Shown piece after piece: positions 1 to 5,899 of a stretch of 10,990 nt of DNA. The notes beneath the pieces were generated by a model that worked only from the letters and a program-made list of their open reading frames with translations, was not told where the DNA came from and searched no databases. Source of the DNA: Caulobacteraceae bacterium. GTDB lineage: Bacteria; Pseudomonadota; Alphaproteobacteria; Caulobacterales; Caulobacteraceae. Location: assembly GCA_020852035.1 (NCBI GenBank), contig JADZBR010000332.1, forward strand, positions 1 to 10,990, given 5' to 3'. The first letter of the stretch is position 1; each line of letters opens with the position of its first letter. The translations under genes and the position numbers were made by a program.

Positions 1-939
1 CAGGGATGTGCCGCCCTGGAACTCGTGGAAAATGACGTGATAGGGCTTGCCCATCACGGCGGCCAGGACGTTCAGGCGTCCGCGGTGCGGCATGCCAAGG
101 ACGATGTCCTTCACGCCCAGCGCGCCGCCGCGTTTGATGATCTGCTCCAGGGCCGGAATGGCGCTCTCGCCGCCGTCGAGGCCGAAGCGCTTGGTGCCGG
201 GGAAGCGCTTGTGCAGGAAGCGTTCGAAGCCCTCGGCCTCGATCAGCTTCTTCAGCATGGCGACCTTGCCTTCCCTGGTGAAGGCGATCTCCTTGTCGCG
301 GCCCTCGATGCGCTCCTGCAGCCAGGCTTTCTCCTTGGGGTCGGAGATGTGCATGTACTGCACGCCGACGTTGCCGCAGTAGGTGCGCCGCACGATCTCC
401 AGGATTTCGCGTAAGGACGCCGTCTCCAGCCCCAGCACATAGTCGAGGAAGATCGGCCGGTCGTAGTCGCTCTCCGAGAAGCCGTAGGTCGCCGGATCGA
501 GCTCGGAGGCGTCGCCCGGCGTGGTGGCGATGCCCAGAGGGTCGAGGTTGGCCTTCAGGTGCCCGCGCATCCGGTAGGCGCGGATCATCATGATGGCGCG
601 CAGGGAATCCAGCGTCGCGGCGCGCACGTCGGCGACCGGGGCTTCGGGCGCGCGCTCGGCGATCTTTTGTCCGACCTTGGCCTCGACCGCGGGCCACAGA
701 CCGTCGATGGCCGAGAGCCAGTCGGGACGCGGGCCGGGCACGGCCTTTGGCGTCCAGGAGGGCTTGGGTTCGCTCGCGCCGTCGTGCAGCGAGGCGAAGA
801 AGGCGCGCCAGGAGGGCTCGACCGAGTCCGGCGCGGCCTGCCACCTCGTATAGAGGTCCTCCACGAAGGCGGCGTTGCCCCCGTAGAGGAAGGAGGTCTC
901 CGCGAGCACCTCGTTGATCAGTCCAGCGTCGTCCGCCAT
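1..939 (-). CDS. sucA: 2-oxoglutarate dehydrogenase E1 component (N-terminal part, cut by window edge)
   Basis: This is the thiamine-diphosphate-dependent E1 subunit of the 2-oxoglutarate dehydrogenase complex, which decarboxylates 2-oxoglutarate in the cytoplasmic TCA cycle. Only the first 313 residues are here; the frame is open to the left edge. The protein starts MADDAGLINEVLAETSFLYG, and residues 17-33 (FLYGGNAAFVEDLYTRW) are the small N-terminal helix domain that marks SucA-type E1. Further family blocks are RAYRMRGHLKANLDPLG (120-136), YGFSESDYDRPIFL (152-165), a stretch ending NVGVQYMHISD (190-200), FLHKRFPGTKRFGLDGGESA (241-260) and LGMPHRGRLN (281-290), part of the ThDP-binding region. 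The ATG at 937-939 is preceded by GGTGGAAAGCGG, a modest ribosome site. It lies 77 bases downstream of sucD on the same strand, so it is probably cotranscribed; sucB and lpd are expected beyond the edge. Identity is very secure. Confidence 0.97.
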   Translation of the reverse strand, partial: MADDAGLINEVLAETSFLYGGNAAFVEDLYTRWQAAPDSVEPSWRAFFASLHDGASEPKPSWTPKAVPGPRPDWLSAIDGLWPAVEAKVGQKIAERAPEAPVADVRAATLDSLRAIMMIRAYRMRGHLKANLDPLGIATTPGDASELDPATYGFSESDYDRPIFLDYVLGLETASLREILEIVRRTYCGNVGVQYMHISDPKEKAWLQERIEGRDKEIAFTREGKVAMLKKLIEAEGFERFLHKRFPGTKRFGLDGGESAIPALEQIIKRGGALGVKDIVLGMPHRGRLNVLAAVMGKPYHVIFHEFQGGTSL

Positions 940-1016
940 CTCGTTCCGCTTTCCACCCGGACCGCGGAGCTTTCAGTGAGCCGAGCGCGGACCGCTCTTA
1001 CGCTTCGATTGTCTAC

Positions 1017-1895
1017 TCAGGCGCCCTTGAGCACCTCGACCAGGGTTTCCCCCAGCGCCGCCGGCGACGGGGAGACCCGGATGCCCGCGGCCTCCATCGC
1101 CGCGATCTTGCTGTCCGCCCCGCCCTTGCCGCCGGAGATGATCGCCCCCGCATGACCCATGCGGCGGCCCGGAGGCGCGGTGCGGCCGGCGATGAACCCG
1201 ACCATCGGCTTTTTTACGGCGGAATTCTTGATGAATTCGGCAGCATCCTCTTCGGCCGAGCCGCCGATCTCGCCGATCATGATGATCGACTCGGTCTCCG
1301 GGTCCTTCAGGAACATGTCGAGCATGTCGATGAACTCGGTCCCCTTGACGGGGTCGCCGCCGATGCCGACCGCCGTCGACTGGCCAAGTCCTACCTGAGT
1401 GGTCTGGAACACGGCCTCGTAGGTAAGGGTGCCCGAGCGCGAAACAACGCCGACCGACCCCTTCTTGAAGATATTGCCCGGCATGATGCCGATCTTGCAG
1501 GCGTCGGGGGTGAGCACGCCCGGGCAGTTCGGGCCGATCAGCCGCGACTTCGAGCCGGAAAGCGCGCGCTTCACCTGGATCATGTCGGCCACCGGGATGC
1601 CCTCGGTGATGCAGATGATCAGCGGCACCTCGGCGTCGATCGCTTCCAGGATGGAGTCGGCCGCGAACGGCGGCGGCACATAGATCACGCTGGCGTCGGC
1701 GCCGGTTTCCTTCACCGCCTGGCCGACCGTGTCGAACACCGGCAGGCCGATGTGCGTCTGGCCGCCTTTGCCGGGGGTGACCCCGCCGACCATCTTCGTC
1801 CCGTAGGCGATGGCCTGTTCGGAGTGGAAGGTGCCCTGGGCGCCGGTGATGCCCTGGCAGATGACGCGGGTGTTCTTGTCGATGAGGATGGACAT
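1017..1895 (-). CDS. sucD: Succinyl-CoA synthetase (succinate-CoA ligase) alpha subunit
   Basis: The alpha subunit binds CoA and carries the phosphohistidine intermediate. With SucC it converts succinyl-CoA to succinate while making ATP or GTP. The 292-residue protein is full family length. The N-terminal Rossmann CoA-binding domain shows QGITGAQGTFH (14-24) and GGVTPGKGG (37-45). The ligase domain has GPNCPG (121-126), SRSGTLTYE (152-160), GIGGDPVKG (177-185) and the active-site loop RRMGHAGAI (244-252), in which H248 is the expected phosphorylated histidine. The ATG at 1893-1895 has a close GAAGG ribosome site beginning just after the stop of the preceding toxin gene (13 bases between the ORFs), so translation of sucD follows directly on the toxin gene. 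That spacing is unusual because sucD normally follows sucC at once. No defects are seen, so the enzyme should be functional despite the inserted cassette. Confidence 0.98.
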   Translation of the reverse strand: MSILIDKNTRVICQGITGAQGTFHSEQAIAYGTKMVGGVTPGKGGQTHIGLPVFDTVGQAVKETGADASVIYVPPPFAADSILEAIDAEVPLIICITEGIPVADMIQVKRALSGSKSRLIGPNCPGVLTPDACKIGIMPGNIFKKGSVGVVSRSGTLTYEAVFQTTQVGLGQSTAVGIGGDPVKGTEFIDMLDMFLKDPETESIIMIGEIGGSAEEDAAEFIKNSAVKKPMVGFIAGRTAPPGRRMGHAGAIISGGKGGADSKIAAMEAAGIRVSPSPAALGETLVEVLKGA

Positions 1896-1908
1896 GGGCC
1901 TTCGTCGA

Positions 1909-2334
1909 TCAGCTGGGCAGATAGGGGTTCACGGCGCGGACAGAGCCATAGGTCTGTCCGTGCGCCAGGTCTTCGGTGAAAAGCGTCTTGGCGCCCAGGC
2001 GGTGCGCCGCCGCCAGGATCGCGCCGTCCCAGTAGGCGATGCGGAAGCGCTCGGACAGCTCGACGCCCGACTTCACCATCTCCGCATCGACGGGGACGCA
2101 AGGGTAGGTCTCGAATTCCTCGATGTAGCCGAGCGCCTCCACGGGGCTCAGCGGCCGCGCGCCCTTGCGGGTCGAGGCCCAGTAGAATTCCTGCAGCACC
2201 TGCGCCGACAGCCCGAAGGTCTCCTCGGCGATCACCCGCCGCGAGCGGGCGCGCTTGTCGGCCTCTTCGGGCGTGCGCGACACGGCGTAGACGAGGATGT
2301 TGGTGTCCAGCATCAGGTCAGCGACCGCGGTCAT
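1909..2334 (-). CDS. PIN-domain ribonuclease toxin (VapC-like)
   Basis: This is a 141-residue PIN-domain protein, the size and layout of VapC toxins, which are Mg2+-dependent RNases that usually cut tRNA or rRNA. The acidic active-site residues are in place: D10 in LMLDTNILVY, E49 in VLQEFYW, D103 in YWDGAILAAA and E121/D122 in LFTEDL. The closing residues (QTYGSVRAVNPYLPS) are also typical. It overlaps the antitoxin gene by 17 bases if started at 2334. An alternative start is the ATG at 2311-2313, which would begin MLDTNILVY four bases after the antitoxin stop; neither start has a clear ribosome site, which is usual for translationally coupled toxins. The gene lies between sucC and sucD on their strand. 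The PIN assignment is firm and the catalytic set looks intact. The RNA target cannot be told from sequence. Confidence 0.93.
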   Translation of the reverse strand: MTAVADLMLDTNILVYAVSRTPEEADKRARSRRVIAEETFGLSAQVLQEFYWASTRKGARPLSPVEALGYIEEFETYPCVPVDAEMVKSGVELSERFRIAYWDGAILAAAHRLGAKTLFTEDLAHGQTYGSVRAVNPYLPS

Positions 2335-2554
2335 AGAGGTCTTCGCGCGTCCAGTTGACCGGGCCGAGGTCGGCCTGCGAGGCGTCGATCATCTCCAGCA
2401 GCCGCCGGCGCGCGCCAGCCACCCGGTCGGATTCCTCGGCAATGTGGGTGAGATGATCGCGGACGATCGCATTCACCGTCGTGTCGCGTGCGGCGGCGTA
2501 GCGCCGCACGCGCGAAAGTACGGAATCGTCGATGGCGAGGGTGATGTTCTTCAT
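2318..2554 (-). CDS. Ribbon-helix-helix antitoxin (VapB/CopG-like)
   Basis: This small 78-residue protein precedes the PIN toxin and overlaps it. Residues 2-8 (KNITLAI) look like the DNA-contacting beta strand of a ribbon-helix-helix fold, followed by two predicted helices at about 10-22 and 26-40 (TTVNAIVRDHLTHIAE). The C-terminal tail, with NWTREDLYDR at 67-76, resembles the segment by which such antitoxins wrap and inhibit their PIN toxin. The ATG at 2552-2554 has a strong GGAGG ribosome site seven to eight bases upstream. Just before that is a perfect CACACA/TGTGTG inverted repeat, a good candidate for the operator through which the antitoxin, alone or with toxin, represses its own promoter. 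The next gene upstream is sucC, ending 46 bases earlier. Antitoxin role is inferred from fold, order and overlap with the toxin; confidence is high. Confidence 0.92.
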   Translation of the reverse strand: MKNITLAIDDSVLSRVRRYAAARDTTVNAIVRDHLTHIAEESDRVAGARRRLLEMIDASQADLGPVNWTREDLYDRGR

Positions 2555-2570
2555 GGCGAACCTCCACAGT

Positions 2571-2587
2571 CACACAGGATATGTGTG
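2571..2587 (-). promoter_or_regulatory. Candidate antitoxin operator: inverted repeat CACACA-N5-TGTGTG
   Basis: A perfect 6-base inverted repeat with a 5-base spacer (CACACAGGATATGTGTG on the plus strand) lies between the end of sucC and the ribosome site of the antitoxin gene. Its AT content stands out from the surrounding GC-rich DNA. Ribbon-helix-helix antitoxins commonly bind short palindromes at exactly this place to autoregulate their operon. The repeat is visible; the operator role is inference. Any dedicated promoter would lie inside the 3' end of sucC, and I could not pick one out with confidence. Confidence 0.55.
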
Positions 2588-2599
2588 GCCGTGCGATTA

Positions 2600-3799
2600 T
2601 CAAGCCGCCCCCCGCACGGCCTTGACGATCTTCTCGGCCCCGTCGGCCAGGTCGTTGGCGGCGATCACGTTGAGGCCGCTCTCGTTGATGATCTGCTTGC
2701 CGAGCTCGGCGTTGGTGCCCTCCAGGCGCACCACCAGCGGTACGCTGAGGCCCACCTGCTTCACCGCATTGACCACCCCGTTCGCCAGGATGTCGCAGCG
2801 GGCGATGCCGCCGAAGATGTTGACCAGGATGCCCTTCACGTTGGGGTCGGCGATGATGATCTTGAAGGCCGCCGTCACCTTGGCCTCGTCGGCGCCGCCG
2901 CCGACGTCCAGGAAATTCTCCGGCTCGGCGCCGTAGAGCTTGATGATGTCCATCGTCGCCATGGCCAGGCCCGCGCCGTTGACCATGCAGCCGATCTCGC
3001 CGTCGAGGGCGATGTAGGAGAGGTCGAACTTGGCGGCCTCGATCTCCTTGGCGTCCTCCTCGGTCTCGTCGCGCAGCTCGCGGATGTCCGGGTGGCGGTA
3101 GAGGGCGTTGGAATCGAACGAGACCTTGGCGTCCAGAACGCGCAGCTGGTCGTCGCCGGTGACGATCAGCGGGTTGATCTCCAGAAGGCTCATGTCCTTG
3201 CCGAGGAAGGCCGCGTAGAGCTGACCCAGCAGGGTGCGCGCCTGTTTGGCCAGGTCGCCCTTCAACCCGAGCGCGCTGGCCAGCTTCAGCCCGTGGTGCG
3301 GCCACACGCCCGTCGCCGGGTCGATGTCGAAGGTGGCGATCTTCTCGGGCGTGTCGTGCGCCACGTCCTCGATGTTCATGCCGCCCTCGGTGGAAGCGAC
3401 CACCGAAACGCGGCTGGTCTCGCGGTCGACCAGCAGGGAGAGGTAGAATTCCTTGGCGATATTGGCGCCTTCCTCGATGTAGAGGCGGTTCACCTGCTTG
3501 CCCTTGGCGCCCGTCTGGTGGGTCACCAGCACCCGGCCGAGCATCTCGGCGGCGTTGGCCTTCACCTCGTCCACCGACTTGACGACTCGAACCCCGCCCT
3601 TGGCCTCTGGGCCAAGACCTTCAAAACGCCCCTTGCCGCGCCCGCCGGCGTGGATCTGCGACTTCACCACGAAGACCGGACCGCCGAGTTTCTCAGCGGC
3701 CTGCACCGCCTCCTCGACCGTGAACGCGGGATAACCGCGCGGAACCGTGACTCCGTATTCCGCCAATACGGCCTTGGCCTGATGCTCGTGGATATTCAT
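2600..3799 (-). CDS. sucC: Succinyl-CoA synthetase (ADP/GDP-forming) beta subunit
   Basis: The beta subunit supplies the ATP-grasp nucleotide-binding fold and succinate site for succinyl-CoA synthetase, working with SucD. At 399 residues it is full length. Motifs include MNIHEHQAKA at the start, the ATP-grasp glycine loop SQIHAGGRGKG (47-57), LLEINPL (205-211) with E207 and N209, D223 in VLDAKVSFDSNALY, GCMVNGAGLAM (270-280), FLDVGGGA (296-303), VNIFGGI (326-332) and RLEGTN (358-363). The open frame extends far upstream of the ATG at 3797-3799, but that extension is arginine/proline-rich noise from the antisense of neighbouring genes, so the conserved MNIHE start is used. No strong Shine-Dalgarno precedes it. 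A sigma70-like promoter and a small hairpin lie just upstream. Downstream comes the toxin-antitoxin cassette instead of the usual immediate sucD. Confidence 0.98.
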   Translation of the reverse strand: MNIHEHQAKAVLAEYGVTVPRGYPAFTVEEAVQAAEKLGGPVFVVKSQIHAGGRGKGRFEGLGPEAKGGVRVVKSVDEVKANAAEMLGRVLVTHQTGAKGKQVNRLYIEEGANIAKEFYLSLLVDRETSRVSVVASTEGGMNIEDVAHDTPEKIATFDIDPATGVWPHHGLKLASALGLKGDLAKQARTLLGQLYAAFLGKDMSLLEINPLIVTGDDQLRVLDAKVSFDSNALYRHPDIRELRDETEEDAKEIEAAKFDLSYIALDGEIGCMVNGAGLAMATMDIIKLYGAEPENFLDVGGGADEAKVTAAFKIIIADPNVKGILVNIFGGIARCDILANGVVNAVKQVGLSVPLVVRLEGTNAELGKQIINESGLNVIAANDLADGAEKIVKAVRGAA

Positions 3800-3822
3800 G
3801 GACGCCCGGGGCTTTTTGGGTC

Positions 3823-3836
3823 TCGCCCGCAGGCGA
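3823..3836 (-). other. Small hairpin in the sucC 5' untranslated region
   Basis: A 5-base perfect stem (TCGCC/GGCGA) with a 4-base loop lies 24-37 bases upstream of the sucC ATG, between the predicted promoter and the start codon. On the sucC strand it is followed within a few bases by an A-run (CCCAAAAAGCCCC). It could affect stability or translation of the sucC message. Function is inference, and short stems are common in GC-rich DNA. Confidence 0.3.
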
Positions 3837-3848
3837 AGGGGTGGGCGG

Positions 3849-3876
3849 CTTATACCCCGCTCGCCCGATCCCGCAA
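3849..3876 (-). promoter_or_regulatory. Predicted sigma70-like promoter for the sucC operon
   Basis: On the minus strand, TTGCGG (complement of 3871-3876) and TATAAG (complement of 3849-3854) are separated by 16 bases. They match a housekeeping -35/-10 pair within one or two bases of the consensus positions that matter most. Transcription would start near 3842, giving a leader of about 43 bases before the sucC ATG. It sits in the gap downstream of the DUF2306 gene, where the sucC-to-sucA operon would need a promoter because mdh is far away. It is a prediction from pattern only. Confidence 0.5.
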
Positions 3877-3903
3877 CCGCACCCAGCGTCAGGTTTTCCA
3901 GTC

Positions 3904-4458
3904 TCAGCCGAAGAACACCTGCCACATCAGCCGGCCGGGCAGGAAGGCGAAGGCCCCCGCCACCAGCAGGCCGCCGTTGAACAGGCCGAGCATGGTGCTG
4001 CGATGGCCCCGCACGTTGTGGCGCCGCGCATAGTAGAGCCCCAGCGGGACGAAGATCAGGGCGACGACGCTGAACAGGTGGATGAAACTGAAGCCGCCCG
4101 GCGAGATGCTGCGGATGAAAAGGCTGGAGACCGCGCCGGTGAGCATGAAGACCGCCCAGGCCCACCCCAGCACCCTGTGCGCCAGGCGCCCCTTCGGCCC
4201 GGCCAGCAGGTAGAGGCCGACCGCCAGCGCCGCCAGCACCACGATCACATGGACCTGGATCGCCGGCGAGGCCGTCAGCAGCGGGCGCAGGTCCGGCGCG
4301 TGCGGTCGCCAGTCGAGGCCGGCGATCGTCTGCGCCAACCGGCGCGGGTCGATCCGCGCCAGCAGCAGGGTCAGGGCGGCGGTTCCAGCGACGAAGGCCA
4401 GCGGGCGGAGCATGCGCCAGGCGGCCCGCGGCTTGGTTGAATCGGCGGTCTGGGACAT
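3904..4458 (-). CDS. DUF2306-type five-helix membrane protein
   Basis: This 184-residue integral membrane protein has predicted helices at about 17-34, 68-86, 98-116, 124-144 and 155-174. The pattern AHRVLGWAW (93-101), GGFSFIHLFS (121-130), GHRSTMLGLF (151-160) and a tail with AGAFAFLPGRLM (167-178) matches the DUF2306 family as I know it, whose function is not established. Histidines H70, H94, H127 and H152 lie in or next to the helices, a layout that could serve heme or metal binding, though this is inference. The ATG at 4456-4458 is chosen because GGAG lies eight bases upstream. A longer GTG start at 4498-4500 would add 14 arginine-rich residues and has no such support. It is transcribed away from the adjacent membrane LytTR gene, 73 bases apart with the starts used here. 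Downstream is the sucC promoter region. Confidence 0.85.
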   Translation of the reverse strand: MSQTADSTKPRAAWRMLRPLAFVAGTAALTLLLARIDPRRLAQTIAGLDWRPHAPDLRPLLTASPAIQVHVIVVLAALAVGLYLLAGPKGRLAHRVLGWAWAVFMLTGAVSSLFIRSISPGGFSFIHLFSVVALIFVPLGLYYARRHNVRGHRSTMLGLFNGGLLVAGAFAFLPGRLMWQVFFG

Positions 4459-4531
4459 GTTCGGGTCTCCGGCCCGGCTCCGTCGCCGGCCGGCCACCAC
4501 CTATCCGCCACCGCGAGGGGAACCAGCGAAG

Positions 4532-5323
4532 TTGCGCGACCCGCCAGCCTCCCTTCGCGACCGGCCAGCCGGCGCCGTTGACGCTTCGTGGACGGCGCGG
4601 CTGGCGCATCACCCGGCGCCGCGCGTGGCGGCGATGGGCGTCGGCATCGGGCTGATCCTGGCGGCCGCGGGCGCCTTCGGGACGGGGCGTGAGCCGTTCC
4701 TTGGCCGGGCGATCTGGTTCGTGGCGAGCGCCGTGACGCTGGCGTTCATCGGCTACGGCGTCGACTACGCCCTGCGCGGCGACGCGCGGCTGTCCGGCCG
4801 CCGACCCCTGCGCCTGGCCCTGGTGGCGGCCGTGATGACGGGGCTGACCACGCTTCTCAGCTTCGGGATCTCGATGGCCGCCGGCGGGGCGCGCTGGGCG
4901 GATCTGCCGGGCTATCTGTTGGTCTCGCTGGTGATGTCGGCGGCGATCACCGGCCTGGCCTTCGCGCTGTTCCGCGACCGGCCGGACGAGCCCGAGGCCG
5001 CGCCAGGCCCGCCCCGGTTCCTGGAACGCCTGCCGCCGAAGCTGCGCGGGGCCGAGGTCTGGGCGGTGGAGGCCGAGGACCACTACCTGCGCCTGCACAC
5101 CTCGAAGGGCCAGGACCTGATCCTGATGCGCCTCAGCGACGCGGTCGCTGAACTGGCCGGGATCGAAGGCGCCCAGGTGCACCGCTCCTGGTGGGTCGCG
5201 CGCGATGCGGTGACCGACATCAAGCGCGGTGACGGCCGCGCCACCCTGACGCTGAAGGACGGCGCCCAGGCGCCGGTCAGCCGGACCTACGCGGCGATGC
5301 TGCGCAAGCGGGGCTGGGTCTAG
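4532..5323 (+). CDS. Membrane-anchored LytTR DNA-binding regulator
   Basis: The protein has four predicted transmembrane helices (about 33-49, 59-80, 94-116 and 127-147 with the start used here), a proline-rich linker, and a C-terminal LytTR DNA-binding domain at about 166-263. LytTR hallmarks are VEAEDHYLRLHT (179-190), VHRSWWVARDAV (216-227) and APVSRTYAAM (247-256). The common N of the 'HRSyLVN' block is replaced by R. There is no receiver domain, so the sensor is probably the membrane part. The start is uncertain: TTG at 4532 follows AGGGG by 11 bases and is used here. An ATG at 4412 keeps the frame but would run into the 5' end of the divergent DUF2306 gene, and an ATG at 4634 would begin at the first helix. 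Its stop shares the CTAG tetramer with the convergent acetyltransferase. Target genes are unknown; the divergent neighbour is the obvious candidate. Confidence 0.85.
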   Translation: MRDPPASLRDRPAGAVDASWTARLAHHPAPRVAAMGVGIGLILAAAGAFGTGREPFLGRAIWFVASAVTLAFIGYGVDYALRGDARLSGRRPLRLALVAAVMTGLTTLLSFGISMAAGGARWADLPGYLLVSLVMSAAITGLAFALFRDRPDEPEAAPGPPRFLERLPPKLRGAEVWAVEAEDHYLRLHTSKGQDLILMRLSDAVAELAGIEGAQVHRSWWVARDAVTDIKRGDGRATLTLKDGAQAPVSRTYAAMLRKRGWV

Positions 5324-5859
5324 CCGGCGCGGCGCGCGCGCCAGGCGTCCCGCGACTGGCCCCAGGCGTCGACCGGCAGATCCTCGAACGGCGGCGGCAT
5401 CCGCGCCGGGCCGAGATTGGCCGAGCCGAGCCTCTGGGCCACCCGCTGCGAGGCGGTGTTCTCGGGGTCGATGCAGTGGATGATCTCGGTCCAGCCCAGG
5501 TGGTCGAAGGCCCAGTCCATCGAGGCCGCCGCGCCCTCGGTGGCGTAGCCCTTGCCCCAGGCCTCGCGGACGATCCCCCAGCCGACCTCCGTGCCGGGCC
5601 AGCCGTCCGGCCGCCAGGGGCCGAGGCGCCCGACCCAGCGGCCGGTCGATTTCTCCACGACGCTGAACATGCCGAAGCCGAACATCGCCCAGGCGCCCGC
5701 CATCGAGCAGAACCCGCGCCAGGCGGCCGAGCGCGGCTGCTGGCCGCCGATGAAGCGGGCGGCCTCGGCGTCGGCCATGAACTCGGCCCAGGCGTCGAAA
5801 TCTTCCGGCGCGGGCGGGCGAAGGATCAGGCGTTCGGTTTCGAGGGTGGGGCCGAGCAT
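5320..5859 (-). CDS. GNAT-family N-acetyltransferase (RimJ/RimL-like)
   Basis: This is a 179-residue acetyltransferase that would use acetyl-CoA to acetylate an amine on a protein or small molecule; the substrate cannot be told. It opens with LETERLILRPPAPEDFDAWAEF (6-27), the usual beginning of RimJ/RimL-like GNATs. Motif A is VGWGIVREAWGKGYATEGA (92-110), with the acetyl-CoA pyrophosphate loop REAWGKG (98-104). The downstream ENTASQRVAQRLG (133-145) is the standard motif B region. The ATG at 5857-5859 fits family length. The gene ends tail-to-tail with the LytTR gene: its TAG and the other gene's TAG overlap in one CTAG at 5320-5323. The DUF6265-type gene lies 40 bases upstream on the same strand, so the two may form a small operon. 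Confidence 0.92.
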   Translation of the reverse strand: MLGPTLETERLILRPPAPEDFDAWAEFMADAEAARFIGGQQPRSAAWRGFCSMAGAWAMFGFGMFSVVEKSTGRWVGRLGPWRPDGWPGTEVGWGIVREAWGKGYATEGAAASMDWAFDHLGWTEIIHCIDPENTASQRVAQRLGSANLGPARMPPPFEDLPVDAWGQSRDAWRARRAG

Positions 5860-5899
5860 GGCCGCCTCATAGCGCGGCGGAGCTTGGCCGTGAACGGGC

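Noticed and set aside
1152..1979. Plus-strand open frame opposite sucD
   Set aside because: Antisense shadow of sucD; His/Asp/Arg-rich with no domain.
2297..4033. Long plus-strand open frame of 578 codons opposite sucC and the antitoxin
   Set aside because: It is the antisense of sucC, whose motifs are unmistakable. The predicted protein is rich in V/D/H/L/G typical of the shadow of GC-rich coding sequence and has no domain.
4485..4494. Palindrome GCCGGCCGGC between DUF2306 and LytTR genes
   Set aside because: Low-complexity GC palindrome, likely by chance in this composition; the direct repeat there is noted only as a weak candidate.
2600..5182. Minus-strand open frame of 860 codons extending upstream of sucC
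   Set aside because: Only the last 399 residues are SucC. The upstream part is Arg/Pro/Gly-rich, runs out of frame across the DUF2306 gene and antisense to the LytTR gene, and lacks family similarity. The true start is at 3799.
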